NCBI GenBank assembly: GCA_030220185.1
Contig: JASPKZ010009882.1
Span: 95,573-159,572, forward strand
Direction: 5' to 3'
Length of the DNA: 64,000 bases
From: Diploptera punctata
Taxonomy: Eukaryota > Arthropoda > Insecta > Blattodea > Blaberidae
Shown: positions 43,596-53,559 of the stretch, piece by piece
Layout of the letters: every line of letters begins with the position of its first letter
Numbering within the stretch: the stretch's first letter is position 1
The notes under the pieces: generated by a model
Told to the model about the DNA's origin: nothing
Database searches by the model: none
Seen by the model: only the letters and a program-made list of their open reading frames with translations
Position numbers and translations under genes: made by a program

Positions 43596-44324
43596 TCATA
43601 AGTAATGCCACGAGTGATTTCCAAATTATCGATAAATTCACGACTCACGAAGTGAGGAGTGAATTTATCTAGAGAATTTGGAAATCAAGAGTGGCATTTG
43701 TTAGGACTATTTAACGAATAAAATTAAGCTGTTTACTCACAAATCATTATTTAACTATAGTTATTTTAAAATATTTATATATTTAATGTAAACGGCGATG
43801 TTTGAAATCAAATGAGAAACGATAGGTACGCTTTCTACTGCTTCTTTTGTTTATCACTGCAACCAGATCATACTATTTATTGCCAAAGGAACGCAATATT
43901 GTAAGAATGCTCTCTAGTGGAGAAAAAATGAAACACATCAATCTGTATATTAATTCATTTTTGATGTCGTATGATGTAAATATGACAATTATATTTTTTC
44001 CGATTATTACCTGGGAAAAATACATTTAAGAAAGTGCAAACAGTGGTTTCTTTTTTTGGTGGTATAATCAATTGCTACAAATGTTGACATGTAAGCACTA
44101 TTGTATACAATCTGGTAGCCGTATTTGTTATAGGCTCAGTCACTGCAAAATAACGGTCAGACCTGTTCAGAATATTAAAAAGGAGGAGCTTTGTTTAATA
44201 TATGATAATCCTAACACTGATAAATATTTCGTGAAACACGACTCTGATTGCTTGTAAAACAGAAATCATTGAAACGTGATTGGTCATTGACTCCCATTTG
44301 GGGCATGAGTTAAATAGTCTATAT
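43596..44324 (+). mobile_element. Element X, longest copy (~730 bp)
   Basis: Starts cataagtaatgcc with the palindrome at 43605-43697 (arms of about 43 bp around ctcacgaagtgag). Next is gactatttaacgaataaaat, then a unique middle. The end is tgattggtcattgactccc then gcatgagttaaatagtc. The 3' part holds two ATTGG (inverted CCAAT) boxes. No protein is encoded, so it is non-autonomous. Other copies are at 33341-33782 and, split, at 47275-49815. Confidence 0.8.
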
Positions 44325-44383
44325 AACGTAGCATGGTAACGTGTAGGCATTATAAAAAGTAACGACGTCACTAAAAAAATTCC

Positions 44384-44452
44384 TGACCAGGATCGAACCT
44401 GGGCCTGCGTCGTCACAAGAAAGCATCTTACCGACTGCTCTATTTAAGCGAA
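44384..44452 (-). other. tRNA-like SINE head
   Basis: Minus strand tagagcagtcggtaagatgc (A box) and cccaggttcgatcctgg (B box). Confidence 0.55.
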
Positions 44453-44770
44453 CGATACAAATACTGCATCAGAAGTAAGTGATTGGTTTAAGAGACCATT
44501 ATTTGATTTCAGTCATCTGATAACTTTCTTAACTTACAAATTCAATTAACAGATTTATTTGTTGAAATTCTTTCAATAACGATTGGTATAAATCTATGAT
44601 TGGCCCCTTATGCCGCCGGATTTGACCTCAATGGAGACAGCACATGTAACAACTTACTACGTAGTGTGAATCGCTCTTCAAAACTTTTAACTTTCTCCAC
44701 AATCAAGAGTTGCGCCATCATTTCTTTTTCAAAGGCTGTACATGTAACAATTCGGGTTTCTCGTTTAATT
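44453..44770. other. Unassigned DNA
   Basis: Nothing recognised. Confidence 0.35.
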
Positions 44771-44775
44771 TATAA

Positions 44776-44871
44776 AATCATCATCATCATCATATCATCA
44801 TCATATCATCATATATCATATCATATATCATCATCATATCATCATCACCATCATCATATCATCATCATAGT
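44776..44871. repeat. (ATC)n microsatellite
   Basis: Interrupted ATC/ATATC repeat. It continues on the far side of SINE-A (45173-45192), so the SINE inserted in it. Confidence 0.9.
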
Positions 44872-44872
44872 G

Positions 44873-45172
44873 TCCACCGCTGTGGTCTCGAGGTAGCGTG
44901 CTGCCTTGTCACGCAGCGAGCACGGGTTCGATCCCCGGTCGTGGCAGTTTTTTTTGGGTGAGGTTTTTATCGGGGTAGACAAATGTCAGGAAAACTTTAA
45001 GGCCCAAACGGTCCCCGAAATCATATGGCCATCATCACCATCCTTCACCGGTGTGGAAAGCAACGGGAAGCTACCACACCTACAATTCCCTAGTAAAGCT
45101 GCAAGCATAGCATGAAAATGCTATGATTGCAGTGAAGGATCTGCCTTCGGGCAGAATTACAATGGATGGATG
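44873..45172 (+). mobile_element. SINE-A, full-length, inside (ATC)n
   Basis: Head gtccaccgctgtggtctcga, B box gggttcgatccccgg, and tail gcagtgaaggatctgccttc then gggcagaattac. The cacctgta part of the body is deleted near 44975. The matching (ATC)n flanks act as target duplication. Confidence 0.93.
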
Positions 45173-45184
45173 GATCATCATCAT

Positions 45185-45251
45185 ATCATCATTATTTTTG
45201 TTGTTATTGTTATTGTTATTATTGTTATTATTATTGTTATTATTGTTACCA

Positions 45252-45327
<76 letters not shown>
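45185..45327. repeat. (ATT)n microsatellite
   Basis: Long TTA/TTG triplet tract into which the mariner element inserted at a TA. Confidence 0.95.
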
Positions 45328-45329
<2 letters not shown>

Positions 45330-45330
<1 letters not shown>

Positions 45331-46202
45331 GAGGGCGGATCGGAAAGTAACGCACAATATTTTTTTTCTGCCTTGGTATTGCAGCTAGAGTGTTGAAATT
45401 TCACAGAGATAAAGTTCGAAGTTTTCACTACAGATGGTATTTTTTTCTCATGTGCACCCCTTGCGAGAGAAGCTTGAACTATGCAACAAAGATGGCGCGC
45501 ATGCTACAGTCGTCCACCTGTGAGGAACAGAGAAGTGTTCGATTTTTGTGGGCCAAACATTTCCTATGGTGCGGTGTACGATATTGTTCATGAAAATTTG
45601 AAATTCCGTAAAGTTAGTGCTCGCTGGGTGCCTAAGAACCTGACAGACGACCACAAGGGCCAGCGAATGATGGCAAGCTTGGACCACATAACGCGGTACA
45701 CCGCACAAGGACATGACTTTCTGGAAGGAATCGTCACAGGTGATTAGTCTTGGGCGTACCACTACACGCCCGGAACAAAGCAGGCATCAGCAGTGCGCAG
45801 ATGGCTACACTCCAACCAAACGGACTTCTACGAACAGGGCATATTGAAACTGGTAACACAATGGGAAAAATGTGTTGAGAAAGTTGGTGACTATGTCGAA
45901 AAGTAGGTAAAAGATGTAAGTTCATTTGTGATTTTTTTTCCTTTTTTTTTTACTATTAAACTTTTTTAAAAAAATATTGTGCGTTACTTTCCGATCCGAT
46001 CCGTTCCTCACAGGTGGACGACTGTAGCATGAGCGCCATCTTTGTTGCATAGTTCAAGTTTCTCTCGCACGAGGTGCACCTGAGAAAAAAATACTATCTG
46101 TAGTGAAAACTTCAAACTATATCTCTGTGAAATTTCAACATTCTAGCTGCAATACCAAGGCAGAAAAAAAATTATTGTGCGTTACTTTCCGATCCGCCCT
46201 CG
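45330..46202 (+). mobile_element. Fold-back mariner element with 200-bp arms
   Basis: Flanked by TA (45328-45329 and 46203-46204). The left arm 45330-45529 and right arm 46003-46202 are inverted copies about 200 bp long. The ordinary mariner right end (attgtgcgttactttccgat) is still present just inside, at 45976-45998. So the outer right arm is an extra inverted copy of the left end, including the start of the transposase gene. Confidence 0.9.
45492..45906 (+). pseudogene. mariner transposase, internally deleted
   Basis: The N-terminal start reads MARMLQSSTCEEQRSVRFLW, as in mariner transposases. After about 25 codons a deletion and shift join it to SYGAVYDIVHENLKFRKVSA (end of the DNA-binding domain). 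Then comes DFLEGIVTGD, the first catalytic Asp region, with a stop in place of the next residue (usual VTGDETW). The end is FYEQGILKLVTQWEKCVEK and then GDYVEK. The second and third catalytic Asp residues are deleted. A normal mariner transposase is about 345 residues; roughly 140 codons remain. It cannot be active. Confidence 0.9.
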
Positions 46203-46204
46203 TA

Positions 46205-46278
46205 TTAGTAGTAGTAGTAGTAGTAGTAGTAGTTGTAGTAGTAGTAGTAGTAGTAGTAGCAGTAGTAGTAGTAGTAGA
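46205..46278. repeat. (TAG)n microsatellite
   Basis: About 24 units directly right of the mariner element. Confidence 0.95.
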
Positions 46279-46584
46279 AATATAAGGAAGCCCTACTTTA
46301 TATGTGTAGGCCATAAAAACTCCACAGACTCCAATCGTGTATGAAGACTCCGAACATGAAACGAGCATGTTAACACAAATTCACCAAGACCAACAGCTGC
46401 AAAAAATTAATTCGTTCATTGGTAATATGAGAAACAATTCATCTGGGCCTGATTTCGTATTTTACATTTCTGCAGAATGATAAGTGGACTTTTTGAGATG
46501 TGTGCAAATGTAAACTTACAGCTATGATTTAGTGAAATTTATACAAGTGAAGATAAAGTTAGAAAAATGTCAATGCAATTTATA
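46279..46584. other. Unassigned DNA
   Basis: Nothing recognised. Confidence 0.35.
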
Positions 46585-46586
46585 GA

Positions 46587-46800
46587 TGAAAGAGTCGGGC
46601 CGATGATCTAGTTGTTAGTATGCCGCTTCCCTATCCAATATTTCTGGACCTACACTCGGCCGGGTTAAAATGGTTACCGGTACTTTTAGACATGTAACTT
46701 CAGAGTATGACTTCCGTCGGTTAGGGAGGTAAACCTGTTATCTCAGGTTGAAGGTTTAAAACACGTAGCTTTAACACCAGCTTCAAAAAAAAAAAAGAGG
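46587..46800 (+). mobile_element. SINE-like unit, uncertain
   Basis: gggccgatgatctagttgtt then agtatgccgc looks like a tRNA A box with D arm. A possible B-box-like ggccgggttaaaat follows. Single copy, so tentative. Confidence 0.35.
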
Positions 46801-47274
46801 ATGCAAGACACTTAGAATTCTTAAAACACTAAGTGCATTTTAGGATTATTCTTATGTACTAGTGCCATACAAATATAAATTATTTAACATCTTGAAACTG
46901 TAGTTTACTATAGGCCTATCTAAATTTCGGTAATCAATTTAAACATTTCTCTTGACTTGAAGTCAGTTAACCTGCTTACCCCCGCGTATATTTTCCAATA
47001 GTGACAAATTATGCAAAAATTGTTCATTATTCATTCCCTAGAATAATGTGCATTTATGTTCTGCAATTTAAACTTAAATCGGATGAATAATTTACTCCTT
47101 CTTCTTCTTCTTCTTCTTCTTCTTACAAGGATTAAACCTTTTTGGATCGTTCCGGCTCCAAGTATCATAGCTGCTGTGTCCATCTCTTTCGTGATCTAAT
47201 TTTCCTCTTCTCGGTTGATAGTTCAGACTTTTCCAAGGCTATCTGTTGGTATCCATTCTGCAGATATGTTTATA
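46801..47274. other. Unassigned DNA with (CTT)n
   Basis: (CTT)n at 47099-47124. Otherwise nothing recognised. Confidence 0.4.
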
Positions 47275-47885
47275 CCATTTTCTTCTATACTCTAGTGGAG
47301 AAATGTATAACCAACTTTGTAGGTATTAATTAATTTCTGATCTCCTATGGAGTAAATATGTCAATTATATTTTTCTGCAACGTCATTTCCTGGAAAATAA
47401 TTCGTTTAAAGAAAGTGCAAACATTGGTTTCATTCTTTTGTGGTGTAATCAATTTCTACAAATTGTCCTTTATATCCCTCCTCATCACACTGTATATTAT
47501 TCATTATCTTTGACGGTCTCACTTACCAAAACATGGAATTCCCTTCCGACCTATGTCAGAGACTGTCAAACTATAACATCCTTCAAAAACAAATTAAATA
47601 ATTATTTAATAAACAAACTAACTTATACACCTCACTGATAGTATTGTTTTAACAATTAATAAATTTAATCATCTATGAAAATAATATTAAGAATAACAAA
47701 TATTTTCTTTTGTTTTGTTTTAAATATAGTACAAACGTAAAATTAGTTTTCTATATTCCATTTTTCTTTGTTTTTTATAAACATTAGACAGGGACAATTC
47801 AATGTGTCTTGCTTGTATACACTTTATTATTAGTTTTAGTCTTAATTTTAACTAACATTAACTAGTTGCATTATAGATCGTAATA

Positions 47886-49397
47886 CACTGCTCAAAAAAA
47901 TTAGGGGATATTGTGGAATAACCTATTAAGACTATGTTTTTAGGAACAGTATTAGATGCAATCACTTTCTATTGCTCCAAAAGAATGTCAACAAGAGTTT
48001 GAAGTCATTACGTAACCTCTGTACCACACCAGATGTCAAAGAGATCCTGATTAGGAATATGGCAAACAAACAAAGCAACATTAACATGGGTGAAAATGTT
48101 TCTTTAGTATGGTGTATGGTCTCCTCAAACGGCCAGAACTGCCTCACACCTGTATGGCATTGATGCAATGAGGTTAGCAATGGGTTCTTGGGGGATACGT
48201 GGCCACTCTTCCATAAGAGCAATGTGCAGCTCTGGAACAGTTGTGGGAGGTGCTGGTCTGCCTGCAATGCACCTGCCTAATGCATCCCACACATGCTCAA
48301 TCGGATTTAAGTCCGTGAAGGAAGCTGGCCATTGCATACGCTCGATACCCTCCACTTCCAGCATGTCGTCCACCAAGCCAGCTCTGTGGGGTCGTGCATT
48401 ATCGTCCATAAAAAGAAAATAATCACCTATGGCATCAGCATAAGGCACGACAAAAGTTCGGAGAATCTCATCTCTATACTTTACCGCAGTCAAAGTACCA
48501 CCTTGGATAACGTAGAGGTCCGTACGTCCACCACTACTGACTCCTGCCTACACCATCAATCCACCGCCACCATATGGGGATCTTTCACGTACAGAAGCTG
48601 GATTGTTTCGTATCCCTTTTTCTCTCCAGATGAATACACGCCGACTACATATTCCATGTTGAATCGCGACTCATCAGAAAAAAGAACTGATCTCCATTCA
48701 GCATGCCTCCACCCACGATGTTCCTCCGCCCAGTTTTTTTCTGCGATCTCTACGGTGTTGTGGAGTTAACCTGGTACACACCATGGGCCTACGGGCATAG
48801 AGACCACTTCCATGCAGTCGATTAGGGACAGTTTGAGTTGACACCCTGCGTCCTGTTGCTGTTTGAAGTGTATTTCGCAGTTGAGTTGCATTCTGCTGTC
48901 TATTCCGACGGGCTGTTAACAAGAGGTAACGGTCATCCCTTGCTGTTGTTGCCCTTGGTCGACCTTGTCCGGCTCTTCTGTGAACAGTATATCCTTTGAA
49001 AATGATTCCAAAGACTGGAAATCACGCTTTGAGACACCCCAATGACTTGTGCCACCTCTTGTTGTGTCTGTCCAGCTTCCATCCTTCCTATGGCCCTCCA
49101 AGCCATTGGTTCAGGTAAATCACGTTGTCGAGGCATCACTGTCCCTAAGGCAAGTCATTCACTAACTGAAAACTGGACTGGATTTAAAAACAGCAACAAA
49201 ACATTCACCCCCACACCACACTTTCACATCAACAGTACAGACACTACCCTCTGGTGTGGTACCGAGGTTACGTAACAACTTCAAACTCTTTATTTACATT
49301 ATCTTGGAGTAATAGAAAGTGATTGCATCTAATACTATTCCAAAAAACATAGTCTTAATAGGTTATTCTACAATATCCCCTATTTTTTTGAGCAGTG
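47886..49397 (-). mobile_element. Tc1-like transposon with ~95-bp terminal inverted repeats (dead)
   Basis: A 1512-bp element flanked by TA (47884-47885 and 49398-49399). The ends match inward for about 95 bp (cactgctcaaaaaaattagg, then cctattaagactatg, then gatgcaatcactttctatt). The first eight bases equal those of the other Tc1 family here, but the rest and the transposase are clearly different. Confidence 0.95.
48125..49139 (-). pseudogene. Tc1-like DD34E transposase with frameshifts and stops
   Basis: From 49139 down it reads MMPRQRDLPEPMAWRAIGRM and QEVAQVIGVSQSVISSLWNH, the first helix-turn-helix. In another frame follow LTARRNRQQNATQLRNTLQT and VSTQTVPNRLH, the second DNA-binding part. 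Then comes SDESRFN near 48670 with the first catalytic Asp, an in-frame stop in the usual MVWAG (48560 region), then FMDDNARPHRAG (second Asp) and DLNPIEHVWD (Glu), spacing 34. The end is near MPYRCEAVLAV. At least three frame changes and one stop inactivate it; all catalytic acids remain. Confidence 0.9.
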
Positions 49398-50007
49398 TAT
49401 AATAGATATTATCTTTTTGATCAAATTTTTATTTAGTATTTAATATTAGAGTTCATTGTAATTGTTATATTCTCATGTAATATATGTTTGCCCTGGTGAG
49501 TGGAAGAGAAGGCCACATGGCCTTAACTCCACCAGGCTAAATAAATAAATCTAAAATCTAAATCTATATTATCTCCCGCATGCGCTATCTGCTTACATTC
49601 ATGCACTATATATACAATCTGGTATCCGTATTTCTTAGAGAGTCAGTTACTGCAAAATAATGCTATGACCTATTCAGAATGTTAAAAAGGAGGAGCTTCC
49701 TTTAATATGATGAACTTCCGTTGATAAATTCGAGGCGAAACACGACTGTGATTGGTTGTAAATCAAATGTGATTGGTCATTGACTCCCATTTGGGGCATG
49801 AGTTAAATAGTCTATTTAAACATCGAAAAGTATAAATTTTGATTAAGGTATTCACAAAACTGCATTCCATATTTCATGCAGATAATTTATTTATGAAGAG
49901 GTTATATCAATGTTCGTGCTGTCATATTGAAAATAAAACTAATGGAAAATCGCAAAAAAACTATTCACATTCAAATAAAAGTGAAACTCTTTAATGACAT
50001 CCCTATA

Positions 50008-50520
50008 ATGTTAAGTTCATGGCCGGACGGACAAAAGCTCTCCTTACATCCCTATCCTGAGCTAGTGTTTTCCAATCATTCCCTATATAATCTACTTCCC
50101 TCAAATCATGGTTAATGTTATTCTCCCACATCATTCTCGGTCTACCAACTTGGCGTTTTCCTTCTGGTTTTCTTACAAGAAGCTTCCACGCACGTCTTTC
50201 ATTCCCCATTCGTGCCACATGTCCCGCCCATCACAGTCTACTAGATTTAACTGTTTTTAATATATCTGGCTTCATATAAAGACCATGTAGTTCACTGTTT
50301 GTGGTCTTCTCCACTCAGCTATTTTTTCATCACTCTTTGATCCAAAAATTTTCCTAAGAACTTTATTCTCAAATACTCGTAATCTTCTTTCCTCCCTTAA
50401 AGTAAGAGTCCATATTTAGCATCCATGTAATAACAGTTTTATATATTTTCAGTCTTTTTTAATGAGATGGGCCTTCAGGAGTTCCTGCAATGCATAATAG
50501 CACGCATTTCCAGAAATTAG
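50008..50520 (-). pseudogene. RTE LINE C-terminal fragment, inverted
   Basis: The minus strand reads GLYMKPDILKTV, then VARMGNERRAWKLLVRKPEG and VGRPRMMWENNINHDLREVD, as in the other RTE copies. The extreme 3' end (gaacctacgggttcgatag) and tail are missing. Confidence 0.9.
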
Positions 50521-51080
50521 CTTATGTTAAATTACTTTGTGCATCTCATTTATTCATGCTGATGTTATTTATTAAGCTGTATTGTTACCTATTAAAATCA
50601 TTTCGATTGTGGTGATACATTTTGTAACATTTGTCATGCCATTTTGTAGAATGTATGTAAGGAAAGTGCCACCATCTGCACTTCAGGTTTGGCAATCAGA
50701 TAGAGCTAACATGGTTTACGTTATTTTTAAACACCACTTCGCCAGACTGCATAGGATGACGAGCACTAGTATTATATATAGAGTGGAACTCAAGTATAAT
50801 TGTTTGTTTAAGTATTAGTGTAGAGGTGAAGATGTGTTATATGAGAGATGATTATGAGAATGAAGAATGTGAAACCTTGTGCCTGCAGTTACCCCACTTT
50901 TGTTCATAAATACCAAAGGGACCGTCAGGCTTCACTTCCCCATTCGTCGGACGAACAGTATAAGATTTCATGCTTTCAACATACGCGATGACGGAGTGTT
51001 TTGGGATTTGAAAAAATGGATGACTGCCTAAGCTCCAAGATTCCTTGCGTCCACCAAATGTCGCTTCAGGAATGCTCGTT
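50521..51080. other. Unassigned DNA
   Basis: Nothing recognised except that the right part may belong to the ORF1 relic that follows. Confidence 0.4.
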
Positions 51081-51086
51081 CCTCTC

Positions 51087-51485
51087 TCACTCACCTACTA
51101 TGGTCTTCACACACTGCCACTCCAGTGTGCTAACTTGCACACTATAGGCCTGGGATACTGCCCGCGATCCACTCTGTACGCGCTCAATGTCTCGATCTAG
51201 CAGAACTATTCCATTTTGCCTGAGGACGTTCCTGGTTGTAATCGCCGTAGTGTCCAATGACTCGTTCTCCTCTTCCCCCACACCACCCACACAAGACAAT
51301 ATTGTTCCTTCTAGATTGATCTTCTAATTAAACTCTGTCTTCCTTACTGTTTTAGGCTACCTCAATTTCTTGCACACTCTCCACATAAAAGTTCACCTTT
51401 GACACCATGACTTCAATCTTTCGGAATCCCTGGACCATCTCCCGCCTCATCTCTTCCAGCTTTCTCTTCATGTCCTGCATTATTC
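51087..51485 (-). pseudogene. LINE ORF1-like fragment
   Basis: The minus strand starts MQDMKRKLEEMRREMVQGFR (coiled-coil-like). It passes through RRNNIV, then EEENESLDTTAITTRNVLRQ and NGIVLLDRDIERVQ, and decays. A coiled coil followed by a SRRNNI-type motif is typical of ORF1 proteins of several LINE clades, which bind the element RNA. Stops near VEVA and shifts break it. No RT of the same element is adjacent, so the clade is unknown. Confidence 0.5.
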
Positions 51486-51845
51486 ACAATCTGACAACAC
51501 CGCACTATTCCCGAGAGCTAGAAATATGTCCGCGCATTGCCACATAGAAGACATCTATGTATTTGTTGATATATTCGTATGTATTTTATTCTTGGAACAG
51601 GATATGCACGTAGGGCCTAACAGGCACGTCCACAATGTAAATGAAAATGTGTTTCTTTTCCTTTGGTAAAATTCAAATTCCATTACTACGTGTTTTCGGA
51701 TGTAACCGAAGCATTTGAAACATGACGTAGCGACAGGCATTTTACTATACTGCCCCAGGATCTGAAATATAAATATTATAATTAAAATTTCCAAAACATC
51801 GGGTATTAAAGAACATGTTAGTCTGGAAACAGTCCTCCATGATTT
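51486..51845. other. Unassigned DNA
   Basis: Nothing recognised. A 79-codon minus-strand frame has no family motif. Confidence 0.4.
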
Positions 51846-52199
51846 TTTTCCCTTATCATGGTGGAGTGGCTTGCGTGTTTAAATGATCCCGAGAGCTAAG
51901 CGGGCGGTAGCATTGCTGCGATAGTGTTACCCATGCCGGACTGGTCGAAGGTGATAAGCCAGACGAAAAAAGTACCATGGTCGAAATAGTGACAATCTTT
52001 CACCGTAAAAGCAGAACCGTCAAGAAATGCGGACATGGGTTCCACTGGGATAAAATTTTCCGTAAGTCAAATAGTCCGCCATTCGGTTCTCTGGGCGGGG
52101 ACTACTTCTGGGAACCCATGCCAAAGGCTCAAACACAGGGACATGTTCCTAGGAACATGCAATGTTTGGACTTTATACAATAGCGGGGCGCTAGAGGTA

Positions 52200-52933
52200 T
52201 TAACGCGGGAATAAGATAAATTACCCTTCGATATAGTCGCTTTACAGAAAGTGAGATGGCCAGGAGAAGGTAGTCAGGAATCAGGAAGCTTTGTAATATA
52301 CTACGGGGGTGCAGAAAGACCTGAATTTGGAACCGGTATCTTGGTCCGAAGGAGGATTCTGTCCGCTACTCCGAGATATTAAGTTAGTCCAGTGATGTAA
52401 GAATTCGTGCATATTTTCCAAAGGATAAACAACATGATTTTGTAATCGGAAATTTACATCCTCCCAACCGAATATAAATATATACAAGATCAAGGATGAG
52501 TTCTACGAAGAATTAGAATGCGTATTTGATAGCCTATCACAATATCATATGAAAATTGCGTTAGGAGATTTTAATGCTGAAGTATGGCGGGAAGATGTAT
52601 TCAAACTAACAATGGGCAAATTCAGTCTTCATGAAGATAGTAACGACAATGAGGTTAGATTAGTCACCTTTGCACATCAAAGAATCCCATTGTTAAGAGC
52701 ACAACATATCAGCATAAGGATTTTCATAAATACACTTGGACGTGTCCAGATGGCGAAACTCGGAACAAGATATATCATGTAATAGTGACAAACGCTGGCA
52801 CAGTAGCATCATCGATATTAGATCAGTTAGAGGGACAGACTGCAATTCGGATCATCATTTGGTCATGGTGAAAATCAGGCAACGACTATCCCTTATGAGA
52901 GGAACAAACTCTGAAGACGATTCTGAAAAATAA
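52200..52933 (+). pseudogene. RTE apurinic-like endonuclease domain
   Basis: It reads FDIVALQKVRWPGEGSQESG, matching the N-terminal half of the APE-type fold. Then GDFNAEVWREDVFK appears, with the catalytic Asp and Asn of the GDFN motif, followed by NEVRLVTFA. In another frame, [17 protein letters not shown] carries the SDH catalytic His. The domain nicks target DNA to prime reverse transcription. Stops (near TPRY and at RYIM) and frameshifts separate these parts. The motif series is that of RTE/BovB elements. Confidence 0.88.
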
Positions 52934-53559
52934 GCATTAAAAAACTTTGAAAAATGATTAAATGCGGCAAAAATACCAAATCAAAATTGCTAATAAATTT
53001 GAAATACTGGAATCTTCAGATGACAATGTGGCCAACAAAGAAGAAACTGATATAAATAAAGAATGGGAGGCTATAAAAGATACTATTAAATTGTCGGCAT
53101 CATAAAACATTGGTTATTTCAAAAATAGGATAAACAAGAAATGGTTTGATGAGGAATGTGCCGTCATTGTACAGAAAAAAAACTAGGAAAAATGAAATGG
53201 TTACACGAGCCAAATGAGGTAAATTTGGAGCAATTGAGTAGTACATTAGACGGGAAACCACGAGGTTACTAAAGAGTAAGAAGAGGGAATATTTGAGAGA
53301 GAAGATCAATGATCTTGAAATCAATGCAAAAAAAATAGGAACTTGGAGAATTATATCAGGGAATTAGAATAGAGATGAATGGGTTTCAAGCTAGAACAAA
53401 CATAAATAAGAATGAAAATGGGGATATGATTACAGATTATAGGAGTATATTAAATATATAGAATAGTTACTTTAATCAGCTATTAAATGTATATACAGAA
53501 CAGGATATTAAATAGGATAATTTACAGACAGCAGAATCGCTAGACGCAAAACTAAGTGC

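Larger units (their letters stand above)
47471..49570 (+). mobile_element. LINE-C 3' end, split by Tc1-like element
   Basis: 47471-47885 and 49398-49570 together give the last coding part (TWNSLPTYVRDCQTITSFKN then KLNNYLINK, stop), a 3' UTR and the end gagtggaagagaaggcc, atggccttaactccacc, aataaataaat, with an (AAATCT)-like tail. The end matches the LINE-C tail at 21.8 kb. Confidence 0.85.
47275..49815 (+). mobile_element. Element X, partial copy split by a 2.1-kb nested insertion
   Basis: 47275-47470 matches 43905-44090 (ctctagtggagaaa, gaaagtgcaaaca, gtaatcaat). 49575-49815 matches 44090-44324 (acaatctggta, ggaggagctt, tgattggtcattgactccc, agttaaatagtc). Between them lies a LINE-C 3' end that itself holds a Tc1-like element. 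The hairpin end of X is absent. Confidence 0.8.

Noticed and set aside
45080..45396. Poly-Asn, poly-Leu and poly-Tyr frames
   Set aside because: Translations of (ATT)n.
51880..51960. 5S rRNA-like wording in the RTE leader
   Set aside because: Only a vague resemblance (gagagctaagcgggcgg); it sits at the start of the RTE copy and lacks 5S structure.
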